A DNA stretch of 64,000 nucleotides from Chondrus crispus (lineage: Eukaryota; Rhodophyta; Florideophyceae; Gigartinales; Gigartinaceae), in NCBI RefSeq assembly GCF_000350225.1, contig NW_005178929.1:62001-126000 (forward strand), read 5' to 3'. Made by a program: the position numbers and the translations under genes. Shown here piece by piece: positions 1 through 9,253 of this stretch; position 1 is the first letter of the stretch; each line of letters starts with the position of its first letter. The notes beneath the pieces are model-generated. The model saw nothing but the letters and a program-made list of their open reading frames with translations, searched no databases and was not told the origin of the DNA.

Positions 1-735
1 GGAGTATTACGTCTACATCCTTGAGGTGCGAGTCGTAATCCTTGGAGAAGATTATGATATCATTCAGGTAGATGAGCCAGCTCTTCCAGCTATAACCTGA
101 GAGGAGGATACCCAACATACGCTGAAAAGTGGCCGGGGCGTTCATCAACCCGAACGGAATACGGTTGAACTGATAAGTACCGGAGTGACACGTGAACGTG
201 GTTTTCGGGCGATCCTCCTCGGCGACTGGTATTTGCCAGTACCCGGAGTTACAATCGACGGTGGAAAAAACCTTGGCTTCGCCGAGAGAATCAAGACACT
301 CGTCCATGCGAGGGATTGGATACGTGTCTCGCACAGTCAGCGCGTTCAGCCGTCGATAATCGACGCAGAAGCGGAGGCTTCCATCTGATTTGGGTATGAG
401 CACAACGGGGGACGCCCATTCGGACTTGGACCGAGAGATCACCCCGTTGGCTAACATCTCGTCCACCGAGGCTTGTTCCGCCTCACGGGCGCGGGGACTA
501 GCGCGATATGGCTGACAACGAAACAGCTTCGCGCCGGGGGTGAGTTCGATGCGATGCTCTGTCGCTCGGACTTCACCCAAATTCCGGTCCCGCCTCGCGG
601 CGTACGGCGCGAGCATGGTGCGAACCCGCTCACGCACGTGCGCCGGTAGGTGGTCGAGGGGGACCGCATCCCGCGGAGGGGATGGCTCCGTCGTAGAGGT
701 TGGCCCGCGAGGGGACCCCCCACCCAGTACAGGGG
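1..735 (-). pseudogene. pol: gypsy A reverse transcriptase (partial, YLND active site)
   Basis: Translating the minus strand gives an uninterrupted RT domain running off the left edge. It includes the SEWASPVV, RFCVDYRRLN, GYWQIPV and PFGLMNAPATFQR blocks typical of Ty3/gypsy RT. The catalytic YxDD box near position 80 reads YLND instead of YLDD, so the first metal-binding aspartate is replaced by asparagine (GAT to AAT on the coding strand). RNA-dependent DNA synthesis should therefore be abolished although the frame is open. The upstream limit, where RT meets the protease spacer, is approximate. Confidence 0.85.
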
Positions 736-759
736 GGCTCCCCTCGGAAAACTCCGCGG

Positions 760-1578
760 CTAGAACTGCGTCTGAAGGCATAGCCGTGCGTACCATCGTG
801 CTAGGATGTGGAGATACGAAACGCACGACTTAGTTCTTCGACAAACGCTTGGTGGCGGACGAGAAGGTCGCCACAAGGACCTTAAACTCCTGCAATGGGG
901 CAATACGCACCACCCCGTTGGAGAGAGAGATCCGGTGCTTCGCCTATAACTGCGGGTTTCCTCGAGGACCGACAGTCCGGTCCTTCCACTGGTGACGTGT
1001 ACCCACGTCTGGGTACCGGCCGGGAGATTGACGGCACGGGAGACCTTGAGCTTGGGCGAAATTCGCCCTGCTTGCGAGGATTCCTCCTGCTCCGCCGGGA
1101 GGGGAGGACTTTTCACGGCCCGAGCAGCCGGCTTGCGGACGATGGGAATTTTTGTAACCTCGTCCAGCTCCACCACTTTGCGTCTTGGGTAAATCGCCTC
1201 GACAAACTTGTCGTTGAACTCACACCCCAAAATGACGGGAGCGGCTAACCGTTCACAGACGATGAATGTACACCTCATGGTGCGGTCGCCTAACCGCACC
1301 ACGAGGGGGATTTGTTCGCTTGTGCGCAATGGTCTCCCATTGGCGTCGGCGATCGTCGGGATCTCGCGCCGGATTACCAGCGCCTCCCATCCGGGGGGAA
1401 GCGTGTCGACACGTACGAAATTGGAGCCAGCTCCTATGTCAAATATGGTGAGCTGGAGCACCAATATCGACGGTGATAACCCAAGGTCTGCGTAGAACTT
1501 GTAATTCGTCCGAGACAGGGCGAGCACTGTCTCGGTATTTTTAACACCCTTTGCAAGCGAGAGGGTGTTTTCCGCCAA
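760..1578 (-). pseudogene. gypsy A retropepsin-like protease region
   Basis: A 272-codon minus-strand frame containing a retropepsin-like domain. The flap and core segments (ADANGRPLRT, FIVCERLAAPVILGCEFNDKFVEAIYPR) match the protease of gypsy element B in this window almost block for block. The active-site triplet, DTG in functional retropepsins, reads DIG here (FDIGAGSN, near 1440). After the core the frame drifts and ends without joining RT, implying a frame change around 900-1000. It lies between gag and RT in the usual gypsy order. I call it a decayed protease. Confidence 0.75.
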
Positions 1579-1759
1579 GGACGGCGTAGCGTACCGAGTT
1601 GGTCTGGATCGGGGTTCTCCTGGGATAAACCAGTGTGTTTACGGCCGAGAATTCGGTACCGCTTCTCCGCCGTGGGAGGTACAGAAGATTCCGCCGTCTT
1701 GGGCGAGGTATCCGGGGACAAGCCCGTATCTACGTCAGCTGCTGCGGGCTGAGGTTCTC

Positions 1760-3057
1760 CTAGTTTTTCGGAGGCGGTTGAACGCCGACTGGGGGCGGAA
1801 AGGTCTTCGCTCCGGTACCCATGCGCGGCGGCGGGTCGGCGGCAGCTTCGGGGTTCATTACCCGGTTCGCCTCGTAACTGAGAAGGGCGACGGCTCGGAG
1901 GTACGACTCCGGAGGCACTTGGCTCTTTTGGGCCTTGGTCAACTTCTCGTACGGGTGGGGTACGAGGGATACATTCTTCACCTTCATATCGCAGTCGGGG
2001 GAAATGTGGTCCCCTACCCGATAGCAGGTGAAGCAGATGATCTGCGGGACGGAGGTCCTCGCAGATCCTTCTGGTAATTACGGGACGTTCTCCCTGGTGG
2101 AAGTCCGCGAAAGCTTTCGGCGGGCTCTCGAGCGGATTGATACGGCTTGCGCCGGTCGCCGTAAAACAGCGAGTCTCCGTTGTTGAAGGATGATTCTTCT
2201 GTAGGGAGGGAAGGAGTCCCCCCGACGAGGTCACCTTCTGTAGCAAAGTAATTCTCGGCTCCCCGGGCCGTTTGAAAACTGGGAGGGGGGCCGGCGGTCG
2301 ACGTCGACGGAGCGCCTTCTAGGGCGGCGAGAACCTGTTTAACAGGGCGGCGCTTCCCGAAGTCCACGCGGCACCCGGAAGCGTGCCAGGCCCGGAAGGT
2401 GTCGCCATGCAAACGGGCATGGGCAACCGTATCCTCTAACGAGGATCGCGGTCGATCCTCGTGAGCTTGTAGTACCAGCGGCTTGATCGCGGGGGTGAGT
2501 CCCTAGATGAAGAGGGTCGTTCTCTCGTAGGCAGAGTGTACGTCCCCGCACCTTCCGAGGGCGGTGGACATTCGAGTAGGGTACTCGGTTTCCAACTCGC
2601 CCGGCTTCTGGCGTAGCTCCCTCGGCGTAGTGAGCGCCCGCTCGATCTCGAGGTTCGTCGCATAAGTGCGTAACAGCCAATTGACGGTGGCGGCCCAGTT
2701 CGCGATCCCTTGAGATTTGCGGTGGAGACCCCGCTGGGACTCATACGCCTTCTTAACGGGCGGTTCCAGCAGGTGGGGTTGGGCCATCAGGGCCATCGCC
2801 TCGGTCATATTGGCGTTGTCAAAATTTTCCTTGCAACGAGCAAGGAAACTGATGACCCTGATCGGGTCTACCCCGCTGAATTTGTTCTCCCCCATAACCA
2901 CGAGGAGATATTGCACCCTCTTACGGGTGGTCGCGTAGACCCTTTCGTCCAAGGTCTGGTCGGTATCCACGAGGCGATATGCTCGGTAGTTACACACACC
3001 TCTGAAACGGTGGTTTGTCGGCTTCCAAACAGAAACCTTTTTCTGTTTTGGGCCCAA
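1760..3057 (-). pseudogene. gag: gypsy A gag capsid and zinc-knuckle region, frameshifted
   Basis: The capsid part lies at 2503-3057 (minus). It has the YRAYRLVDTD start, then DPIRVISFLARCKENFDNANMTEA and a helical tail, resembling the retrotransposon gag fold and the capsids of elements B and C. The frame then shifts. Pieces at 2014-2412 and around 1990-2040 carry the nucleocapsid, where a CFTC...H...C zinc knuckle is readable near 2030. The knuckle has five rather than four residues between the second Cys and the His. At least two frame changes are needed to join capsid, knuckle and protease, so the gene is broken. Confidence 0.72.
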
Positions 3058-3459
3058 TGTCAGCGTTGGAGCCGTGAGCGACTCTGACTCAGAATCAGAC
3101 CCCGAGTCGAAGGAGGATGACGATGACGGGCTCGAATAACCGTCCGGCGGGTGACCATCCTTTCGTCCTTTGTGACGGTGAGCCTTCCGCCCTTTCCGAC
3201 TGGGTTGGACTGTTTTCGTCGTCCACTCCCCTCGTCGTCTGAACTTCCCCCTTCATCGGGGTTGCCTCGCAGTAAATTTTGCGAAGGTAAATCACCTTCG
3301 AGGTGGATAGGTCCGGCGGAGGCTCCCTTGTGGGAGGTTCCGCCCGCGGTTCGCGACGCCTGCGGATTGGCGGAGAATTGGGGAGCGGTCTCCATGGAAG
3401 GGACGGGTATCCCCGCGGCTTATAGCGCCGGCATGGTCACGTTGGAAAAGGGCAAGCTC

Positions 3460-4004
3460 TTATTCAACGGGGGGCAACTCTTCGGCAGGAGGGAGAGTAG
3501 CTACTCCGACTGTAGTCGGAGGAATCACAGCAGCGATGGCTGGGGTTTGCCTCACCGATCCGCCTTGCTGGCCAGGCGATGGATCGGGGCGGTGCGTCTT
3601 CACGACGGCAAGCTCTTGACGGAGGGCAGCAAGCTCCTCTGTCACGGCAGCGATCTCTTCTTTCAGAGGGTTGGTCGCCTCATCGACTCTGGCAGATATA
3701 TCCGCCTGCCAGGCCGTGATTAATACGCCTTCAAGGGCGGAGAGTCGGTTGCGTTCTCGCGCGGTTCGTACCTCGGCTTGTGCCGTGATAGTTTCCTCAA
3801 TAAAAGTCTTGAGGTTTTCTCGCAGCGCCGACGGTTGCGCTGCGACCTTCTCCGCTACAGTATTGAGCGTGAATCTTTCGGCTTCTCGGAGGGCCTCGCG
3901 GCAACTCCGAGTGATCCACGCCGCAACTGGATGAGGCACGTCTCGAGGACGGGTCTCACGAGACGATTCGGACCCGGATACTATAGCCTTGAGCTTGTCG
4001 AAAC
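3460..4004 (-). pseudogene. gag: gypsy A gag N-terminal coiled-coil segment
   Basis: A minus-strand open stretch directly downstream of the primer binding site. It encodes an alternating charged/hydrophobic helix (roughly AEVRTARERNRLSALEG to KEEIAAVTEELAALRQELA) that looks like a coiled coil. Element B has a comparable coiled-coil N-terminal gag ORF in the same place. No ATG is evident at its 5' end: the first candidate codon at 3939 is GTG and the frame stays open to about 4004. The stretch 3058-3459 between this and the capsid is low-complexity and in other frames, suggesting frame damage. Confidence 0.55.
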
Positions 4005-4069
4005 CTGTTGAAACAAAGAGAGAGCACCTACGACCAAAAACGGTAAGGGATAAGGGACACTCCGTAGAC

Positions 4070-4087
4070 TTCTAGGTCGGGAGACCA
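4070..4087 (-). promoter_or_regulatory. primer binding site, gypsy A
   Basis: On the minus strand this reads TGGTCTCCCGACCTAGAA, three bases inside the LTR edge. Its complement ends GGGAGACCA, like the 3' end of a tRNA with CCA; yeast tRNA-Tyr ends in GGGAGACCA. The identical 18-mer sits at the same place in gypsy elements B and C of this window, which is strong evidence that it is the minus-strand priming site. Confidence 0.85.
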
Positions 4088-4090
4088 AAA

Positions 4091-4681
4091 TGTCGTGCAC
4101 TGAGGGGGAAGGGTGGGATCCCCCTCTGGCAGAGCGCGCGCGTTCGGGGGCGCGTGTAGGGGAATCCGGAGACCACTCGTAAAGGAACCGGTACAGGGCC
4201 GGGCGCTATGCGCAGTAGGGAATTGGAGAGGTAAAAGGAAATGGAGGACACGCCCATGAGGGGTAGAGCGGTAGGGACAGGTTGGCGCGCACGCTACAGT
4301 AGGGGAGCAGGTGGCGCGCGTGGTACAGGTAGGTGGGAATCGAGGACGTAGATAGCTCGCGTGGTACCGTCGTGGGACGGGGACTGGCGCGAGGCTACGA
4401 CTCCGATTCCAGAAACCCAGGTTGTAGACCCAAGGCTTCGTGAGGATATACTTCGGGTCGGACGTCGACTATATAGAAGTCGACGTTGGGATATACTAAT
4501 AATAATACTAATTAAAATAAAAGGGGCACGGCACCTGTGACACGTGGTGGTGGGCCACGGGTACACGTGGTTAATTGGCACGGATTAACGTGGTGCATAA
4601 CACGGGTACACGTGGGTAATGGCACGAATAAACGTGATGCATACCACGGGTACACGTGGGTAGACTGTCCGTACTTCGACA
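4091..4681 (-). repeat. 5' LTR of gypsy A (outer end uncertain)
   Basis: The inner edge is fixed by the adjacent primer binding site and the TG terminus at 4091. No partner LTR is in the window, so the outer end is inferred from the best terminal inverted match (TGTCG at 4091, CGACA ending at 4681). Inside are a TATATAG box near 4470 within a roughly 10-bp-armed palindrome and, at 4556-4670, about two and a half copies of a roughly 45-bp tandem repeat, each beginning CACGGGTACACGTGG. In the minus orientation the palindromic TATA would lie between U3 and R. Confidence 0.6.
4556..4670. repeat. ~45-bp tandem repeat with CACGTG cores
   Basis: Two and a half imperfect copies, each starting CACGGGTACACGTGG followed by TAAT, GGCACG, AACGTG and GCATA. 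The CACGTG palindromes resemble bHLH or bZIP target cores. They lie in the presumed U3 region of the gypsy A LTR, where enhancer repeats are common. A regulatory role is inference. Confidence 0.6.
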
Positions 4682-4869
4682 GGGCTCCATGGAGCTTACA
4701 CCCGGCCACGAGCGGGGGATTGAACACACGGTTACACGTGGTATATATATCACTTATGATAGTGAGGCATCTCGCGTGTGCTACAGTACAGCACCGCGAT
4801 TTCGCGGGGCGGTCAGGGCTCTACACGTTTTGGGTCTGCTCGCTCGGCGTGTGTATGCTCACGGACGCC

Positions 4870-5015
4870 AATGTCAGAGTTTAGAAGACCTTGCTGATTT
4901 TGTTATGGATTGTTGGTGTTCTATCACAGAACAACACTTGCGCGAGCTTTACGATTCTATTCCCCGTCGCTTTGTAGAGGTGTTGGAAAAAAAGTGTGGT
5001 TCGACAAGGTACTAG
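4870..5015 (+). pseudogene. Tc1/mariner-type transposase C-terminal fragment
   Basis: The plus frame ending in TAG at 5013-5015 encodes a tail with ITEQHLRELYDSIPRRF followed by a VLEKKCGSTRY end. This is the signature C-terminus of Tc1/mariner transposases (family pattern: LYxSMPRRxxxVixxxGGxTKY). Nothing upstream in this frame corresponds to the catalytic DDE/D core, so only the last 40-45 codons survive. It abuts the putative LTR end of gypsy A, which may have truncated it. Confidence 0.65.
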
Positions 5016-5120
5016 TCAGCTACAGTAAAATTATCAAGGTACTGCACGTTTTGGTTTTTCGCGGTCATATGCGAATGTCGTCTAGATATTGTCGCACAAC
5101 CCGAAATGCTTTCATGCTTT

Positions 5121-5628
5121 TCAAAAAGGGGCTTCGGATTCGGATTTCCGCGCGCGCTCTCGGAGGTCGATGCCCTGGTGGCGGCAGGATTCAGAGTCGA
5201 AAATGCTTTTATCCGAGATTAGGGGGATGTATTTATGCAATTTTTGTGCACCGTACGATAGAGTGTCAAAGACTTGGCATTCAGTCGCCAAAACTCCCAC
5301 GGCCTGACGGGTCTTTATTTGCAGTGGTTTTGGCGTCTTGTTAGCTACGCGGAGTAATGTGGGAGCAGTAGCTCTGATGTTTCGCACGGTGCGCTCTGCG
5401 ATGCCGAACTGCCGCTCAATTGCTTCGGCACCGTGCCGCACAGTGTCCCTTGTCGAGCAGATATGCAATGTCTAGCTTCGGCGCTATTTTCAGGGGCTTG
5501 CGCGCTGCTTTTTTATTTCCGGAACCAGATCCATAAGGAGGACAAGCAAAGGTCTGTGAACGCTGTTCGGTGAATAGAATCGGGCTTAGCCCTATTACCC
5601 GGTTCGTGATGATTTGGGGCGTCAACAA
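5121..5628 (-). pseudogene. HTH transposase N-terminus remnant (Tc1/pogo-like), frameshifted
   Basis: Two overlapping minus-strand frames (5416-5628 and 5121-5468) join, with one frame change near 5450, into a helix-turn-helix region. The first ends PLKIAPKLDIAYLLDKG and the second continues AIERQFGIAERTVRNIRA. That layout (start of HTH, then the FGIxxxTVxxI recognition helix) is typical of Tc1, pogo and CENP-B-like DNA-binding domains. It faces the opposite way to the Tc1-like C-terminus at 4870-5015, so the two are either different elements or a rearranged one. Confidence 0.5.
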
Positions 5629-5720
5629 ATTTGTTGATTTTTCGGTGTAAGTTCAAATAAAGTGATGTTCGTGATAGATGTTGTGCTTTTCGACGGCAAA
5701 AACGTCAAAATTGTTTTGTC

Positions 5721-5933
5721 AGGGCGTGTCTTAACAGGCTGGTTTTTGCTTTGCCTTGCCCGGTTTTGCCAGGCATACTTTTAAATTCTAAACAAATACA
5801 GTGTGCTTCTTAAGCCCTTGTTTTTATTAAACACATAAATTAAAACGTAGGAGCCACTCATAGCACGCCACATCACTTCTTTGGGCAAAGCAAAGCAAAC
5901 GGCAGCAAAACGGGGCATGTTAAGACACACCCT
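5721..5933. repeat. MITE-like inverted-repeat element
   Basis: A 213-bp segment bounded by near-perfect 16-bp terminal inverted repeats (AGGGCGTGTCTTAACA at 5721, TGTTAAGACACACCCT ending 5933, one mismatch). Both are followed inward by a second G/C- and T/A-rich inverted stretch (GCTTTGCCTTGCCC / GGGCAAAGCAAAGC). It encodes nothing. Its size and ends fit a miniature inverted-repeat transposable element. No clear target duplication is visible, so the superfamily is open. Confidence 0.65.
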
Positions 5934-6216
5934 CAATGCTGTGTGAACTCGAGCGCTTTTCGTGAATGAAGTATTGTGAATGCACAAAAAATTCACGAAC
6001 GGTAACTTGGAAATCGCACTTTTCGTGAGGCCAACTGCATTCTCATTTGTAGATGCCTGTGATTGCACTAAGAGCAACCCTATTATGTGGGGACAAAAAT
6101 ACGGAACAAAATGGGTCTGACACAAATTTGTTTCTGGACCGCTCGCAGTCATCCCTATTATGTAGAACAAATGAAAACACGAAACACCCTCACGCGCTGT
6201 CATAGGGTGTAAGCAC

Positions 6217-7632
6217 ATGCACATTTGCCCTGAACACCCCCTCTCCTACGTCGTGCTCCCCCAACCTGCGTGCAAACCGCTACGAATGGCGTTCAATCAT
6301 CTATTTTCCCCTCCCCTTGATATCAAACAGCGCCTTGATGACCTCTTTTCAGATGAGGAAGAGGGTGTTTATGCGCAAGGTGTCGCTGCATTAGTAACGC
6401 AGGCTGTCAATAATTCTCCCTCATATCTTGGTCGCGCAACTGGCTCGAAAAACGTGCGAAGAGGCCCGTGTCGGTGGTTCGAAGACTACCTTGACCCAAA
6501 TCCTGTGTACCCTCCAAGCCGGTCCCGACAAATATTCCATATTCCCCTATCCATGTACAGGGTATTTCACGAAGAGTTTGTCGAAGAACAGCGAGGTCTT
6601 GCTCAAAAAGTCAATGGCATAGCGCACCGCGGGCACACATCTCATCAAAAGATTCTATGCTCTTTGCGCAAACTGGCTACAGGGCTTTCGCATGCCGAAC
6701 TTGACGATATGTCACGGATGTGTGCAGAGTCGCAGCGAGAAGCGTTCAAGATGACTCTCAGAGCCATTTATAGGCGTTATGGGCCCGTTTTTCTCAACCG
6801 CGAGCCCACAACACTGCGTACCACGTCCGACCTTTACAATGACCAGGGCTTCCCCGGGTGTCTTGGGGCTGTGGATTTCATGCACCTCTACTGGAAAAAC
6901 TGCCCAAGGGCCTTCAAGGGTCAGTATCATAACCCGAAAGATGGACATTTGGCTACAATAAGCTGCGAAGAAGTTGCGGACTCACAGTTGTATTGTTGGC
7001 ACTGGTTCGCTGGGCGTTGTGGGACAAATAATGACATAACGGTCGTGGACAACAGCCCTCTTTTCATTGATATACTCACCGATAACAGAACAATCACACT
7101 CCCGGAAGGATTTGAGATAAATGGCGTCACACGGCATTGGCCGCTGTACTACTTGGCGGATGGAATCTACCCGGAGTGGTCGATTTTTGTTAAGCCGCTT
7201 TCGGCCCCACTCAACGACTGAGAAAGTTTCGCAGAACGCCAGATGAGTGTTCGAAAGGATGTTGAACGGCTTTTTGGTGTCCTTCAAGGTCGCTTTAAGA
7301 TTTTGCGCCATGAGTCCTTCGAGTGTTCTGACTCTATCCTGATACTCATAAGCCAGGTCTGCGTAATCTTACATAACATGATTGTGGATATGCATAAGAG
7401 GGGAGATTGTATGGACGAGGTAGATGAACACGGGAGTACCGTGAACGTAGTTACTGAGTTCGACTTAATTGCCGACGAGACAGTACCCGGCGCCAACGCG
7501 TCAAGTACTGAAGCGACGCAGTCTTCAGCTCGTCTTAGCGTGCTACTTGACAGAAACGATCTCGTTCGAAACCCTCTACTGCATCGAGAACTATGGGAGC
7601 AGCTATCTTACCATTTATGGTCAAATCGCTGA
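6217..7632 (+). pseudogene. Harbinger transposase with a single in-frame TGA
   Basis: The DDE_Tnp_4/HARBI1-type nuclease that cuts and joins the element ends. First catalytic Asp: GCLGAVDFMHLYW (about 6880). Then GRCGTNNDITV and second Asp LADGIYPEW (about 7155). Glu: KDVERLFGVLQGRF (about 7250). The frame is continuous from 6217 to the stop at 7630-7632 except for one TGA at 7219-7221, exactly between the second Asp and the Glu block; a CGA to TGA transition would explain it. ATGs at 6217 and 6286 are both possible starts. The C-terminal tail after 7400 is acidic and variable. It faces the Myb-like gene 178 bp away. Confidence 0.88.
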
Positions 7633-7809
7633 GAACAGTAAATAAATGCACTTTATTATACGTTTAACATTCCCACCACCCCTCAAACATGTCTAAAACG
7701 ACGCAGAGAGCTCTACAAGCCTCCGGCGGCTGGGGCTCCGCCCCCAAACTCCGATCCTACCGGAGACCAACATATATTTCACTCCACGCCACTGCGGGTT
7801 CCCAACATT

Positions 7810-8850
7810 CTACTTGCTTATCGATGAACCAGGACGCTCCTCTCCCACAGAAATTTCCACTTCTTCGTCTGTCCCTTCCAGCCTTCCTGACGGGTCATGA
7901 CTCTGAAATGTCGAGTCGTTTGGGATTTTCCCAAAGTAGTCCTCCATGACTTCCACAGATGGCATGATGTCACTGCTCTCCAACGTGGGTTGCGCCGTGG
8001 GTTGTGAAGGTGCTGCACTGGAGTGTAAATAGGATGCCTTTGATCTCAACGTCTGTAGTTCAGCATTCATGACGGACTGTGGTAGAGCCATGCGACGAAG
8101 AATCTCAAATTCAGGCATGATCGAAGCTGCGTCACTTTTTGCTCGCGAAAATGCTCGCAAAGCTTGAGACATGTTATCTACACTTTTTGCCACCTTCGAA
8201 GAGCCCACGGCGGCCCTGTCTTCCCCTTTCCGCTTTTTCGACCCTGGTGGAAGACTTAACGACGGCCTTTCGATGCCTATGTTACCCCCATCTTCCGATT
8301 CGTTGCAATCTTGTACCGTTTTAGGCTTGTAGCCTGCAGCATGTCTGCTGCCTCCCCCAACGCAGGCCGAAAACTTAGAACACTTTGCAAGGAAGCGTAC
8401 AGCCCCCATAAACTTGAAGGGGGGTGGCGTACGCAACACGCGGCGCTCTATATGTTTGTTTTGCTGGCGGTAGAGGCACATGATGTGCTCGAGTGCCTCC
8501 TCCTCGGTTTCTCCGGATGGCGGACAGGACCTATACTGCTTGTCAGCTGACAGATACTTCTGTGTGACGCGGCTTACGGTCTTCCAGCGAGACTCGAGAG
8601 AGGAAGCGAGCCTCTCGCGACACGCTTCTGGTTGATGCACAAAACGGGCGTGTAAAGCCTGCCAGAACAAATGGGACCTCAAGTCTGCTGTGGACGTGGA
8701 GGCGGAAACCCAGGCACGAGCCAACGCTGCATCTTCCTCCGGTGTGAAACTGGGACCTCTGGGCCCCTTGCTCTGGGTTGATGTGGACGACATTTTGGAA
8801 TGGAAAGGAGGAGGTATGAAGCGTCGGTAGGAAGGAATGGCATATGGCAT
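7810..8850 (-). CDS. Harbinger-encoded Myb/SANT-like DNA-binding protein
   Basis: A 346-aa intact frame. Near the N-terminus is a Myb/SANT-like helix set (FTPEEDAALARAWV, then WKTVSRVTQKYL), the trihelix-like domain found in the second protein of PIF/Harbinger elements. That protein binds subterminal repeats and brings the transposase to the nucleus. A basic KKRKGED stretch could be a nuclear signal. The C-terminal third is Ser/Pro/Glu-rich. ATGs at 8850 and 8793 (MSSTSTQSKG) are both plausible, and the second lies directly before the conserved domain. It is convergent with the transposase and inside the same inverted repeats. Unlike the transposase it has no internal stop. Confidence 0.8.
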   Translation of the reverse strand: MPYAIPSYRRFIPPPFHSKMSSTSTQSKGPRGPSFTPEEDAALARAWVSASTSTADLRSHLFWQALHARFVHQPEACRERLASSLESRWKTVSRVTQKYLSADKQYRSCPPSGETEEEALEHIMCLYRQQNKHIERRVLRTPPPFKFMGAVRFLAKCSKFSACVGGGSRHAAGYKPKTVQDCNESEDGGNIGIERPSLSLPPGSKKRKGEDRAAVGSSKVAKSVDNMSQALRAFSRAKSDAASIMPEFEILRRMALPQSVMNAELQTLRSKASYLHSSAAPSQPTAQPTLESSDIMPSVEVMEDYFGKIPNDSTFQSHDPSGRLEGTDEEVEISVGEERPGSSISK

Positions 8851-9253
8851 CGAAAACTACGTAGCGATATATCGTCATGGGCTACTCATTTTTTTGGCGG
8901 GAACCTGTTCTGCCTTCTTTCCCACTTGTAATCTTCTAATTCGATTGATCGATTTGTTCCTGGCACAAACTTCGAAACAAAATCTGATGCAGACGTTCCG
9001 AGATTTGTGCACAAGAACATATTTGACTTTTATCTTTCCCATAATAAGGCTGTCAAATTTCAGGGACAAAACAAATTTGTTCTTTTGTTCTCATAATAGG
9101 GTTGCTCTAACCGGTCATATTCGTCTCTGAAAAGTCCAAATATCGAAAGTGCTTTATTTCACAAAAAATTCTCCACTCTCTCTTATCGTCCTATTTGTCC
9201 AACTCGATCTTCTGCACCCATTTCGTTCCAGCCCATCGTATCGGGCGAACCTG

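Larger units (their letters stand above)
1..4681 (-). mobile_element. Ty3/gypsy chromovirus A, 5' end (runs off left edge)
   Basis: A minus-strand LTR retrotransposon. From right to left it shows a 5' LTR beginning at 4091, a primer binding site at 4070-4087, gag, protease and reverse transcriptase, and the window begins inside RT. The order gag-PR-RT and the RT sequence type are those of Ty3/gypsy elements. Its 3' half and 3' LTR lie outside the window, so target duplications cannot be tested. The outer LTR end at 4681 is only a guess from a TGTCG/CGACA terminal match. Gag and protease are broken by several frame changes, and both the protease and RT active sites carry substitutions, so this copy is dead. 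Confidence 0.87.
6072..9107 (+). mobile_element. PIF/Harbinger DNA transposon 1 (complete, TAA duplication)
   Basis: A 3036-bp element with exact 16-bp terminal inverted repeats, GAGCAACCCTATTATG at 6072-6087 and its complement at 9092-9107, flanked on both sides by TAA. Three-base TWA-type duplications are the hallmark of PIF/Harbinger. It holds the two genes expected for the superfamily in convergent order: a DDE transposase on plus and a Myb/SANT-like DNA-binding protein on minus. A TTTGTTTTGTC/GGGACAAAA motif just inside each end extends the inverted repeats imperfectly. The transposase carries one nonsense codon. Confidence 0.92.

Noticed and set aside
5623..5638. Perfect 16-bp palindrome TCAACAAATTTGTTGA as an operator
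   Set aside because: Isolated, AT-rich and in transposon debris, with no gene to regulate.
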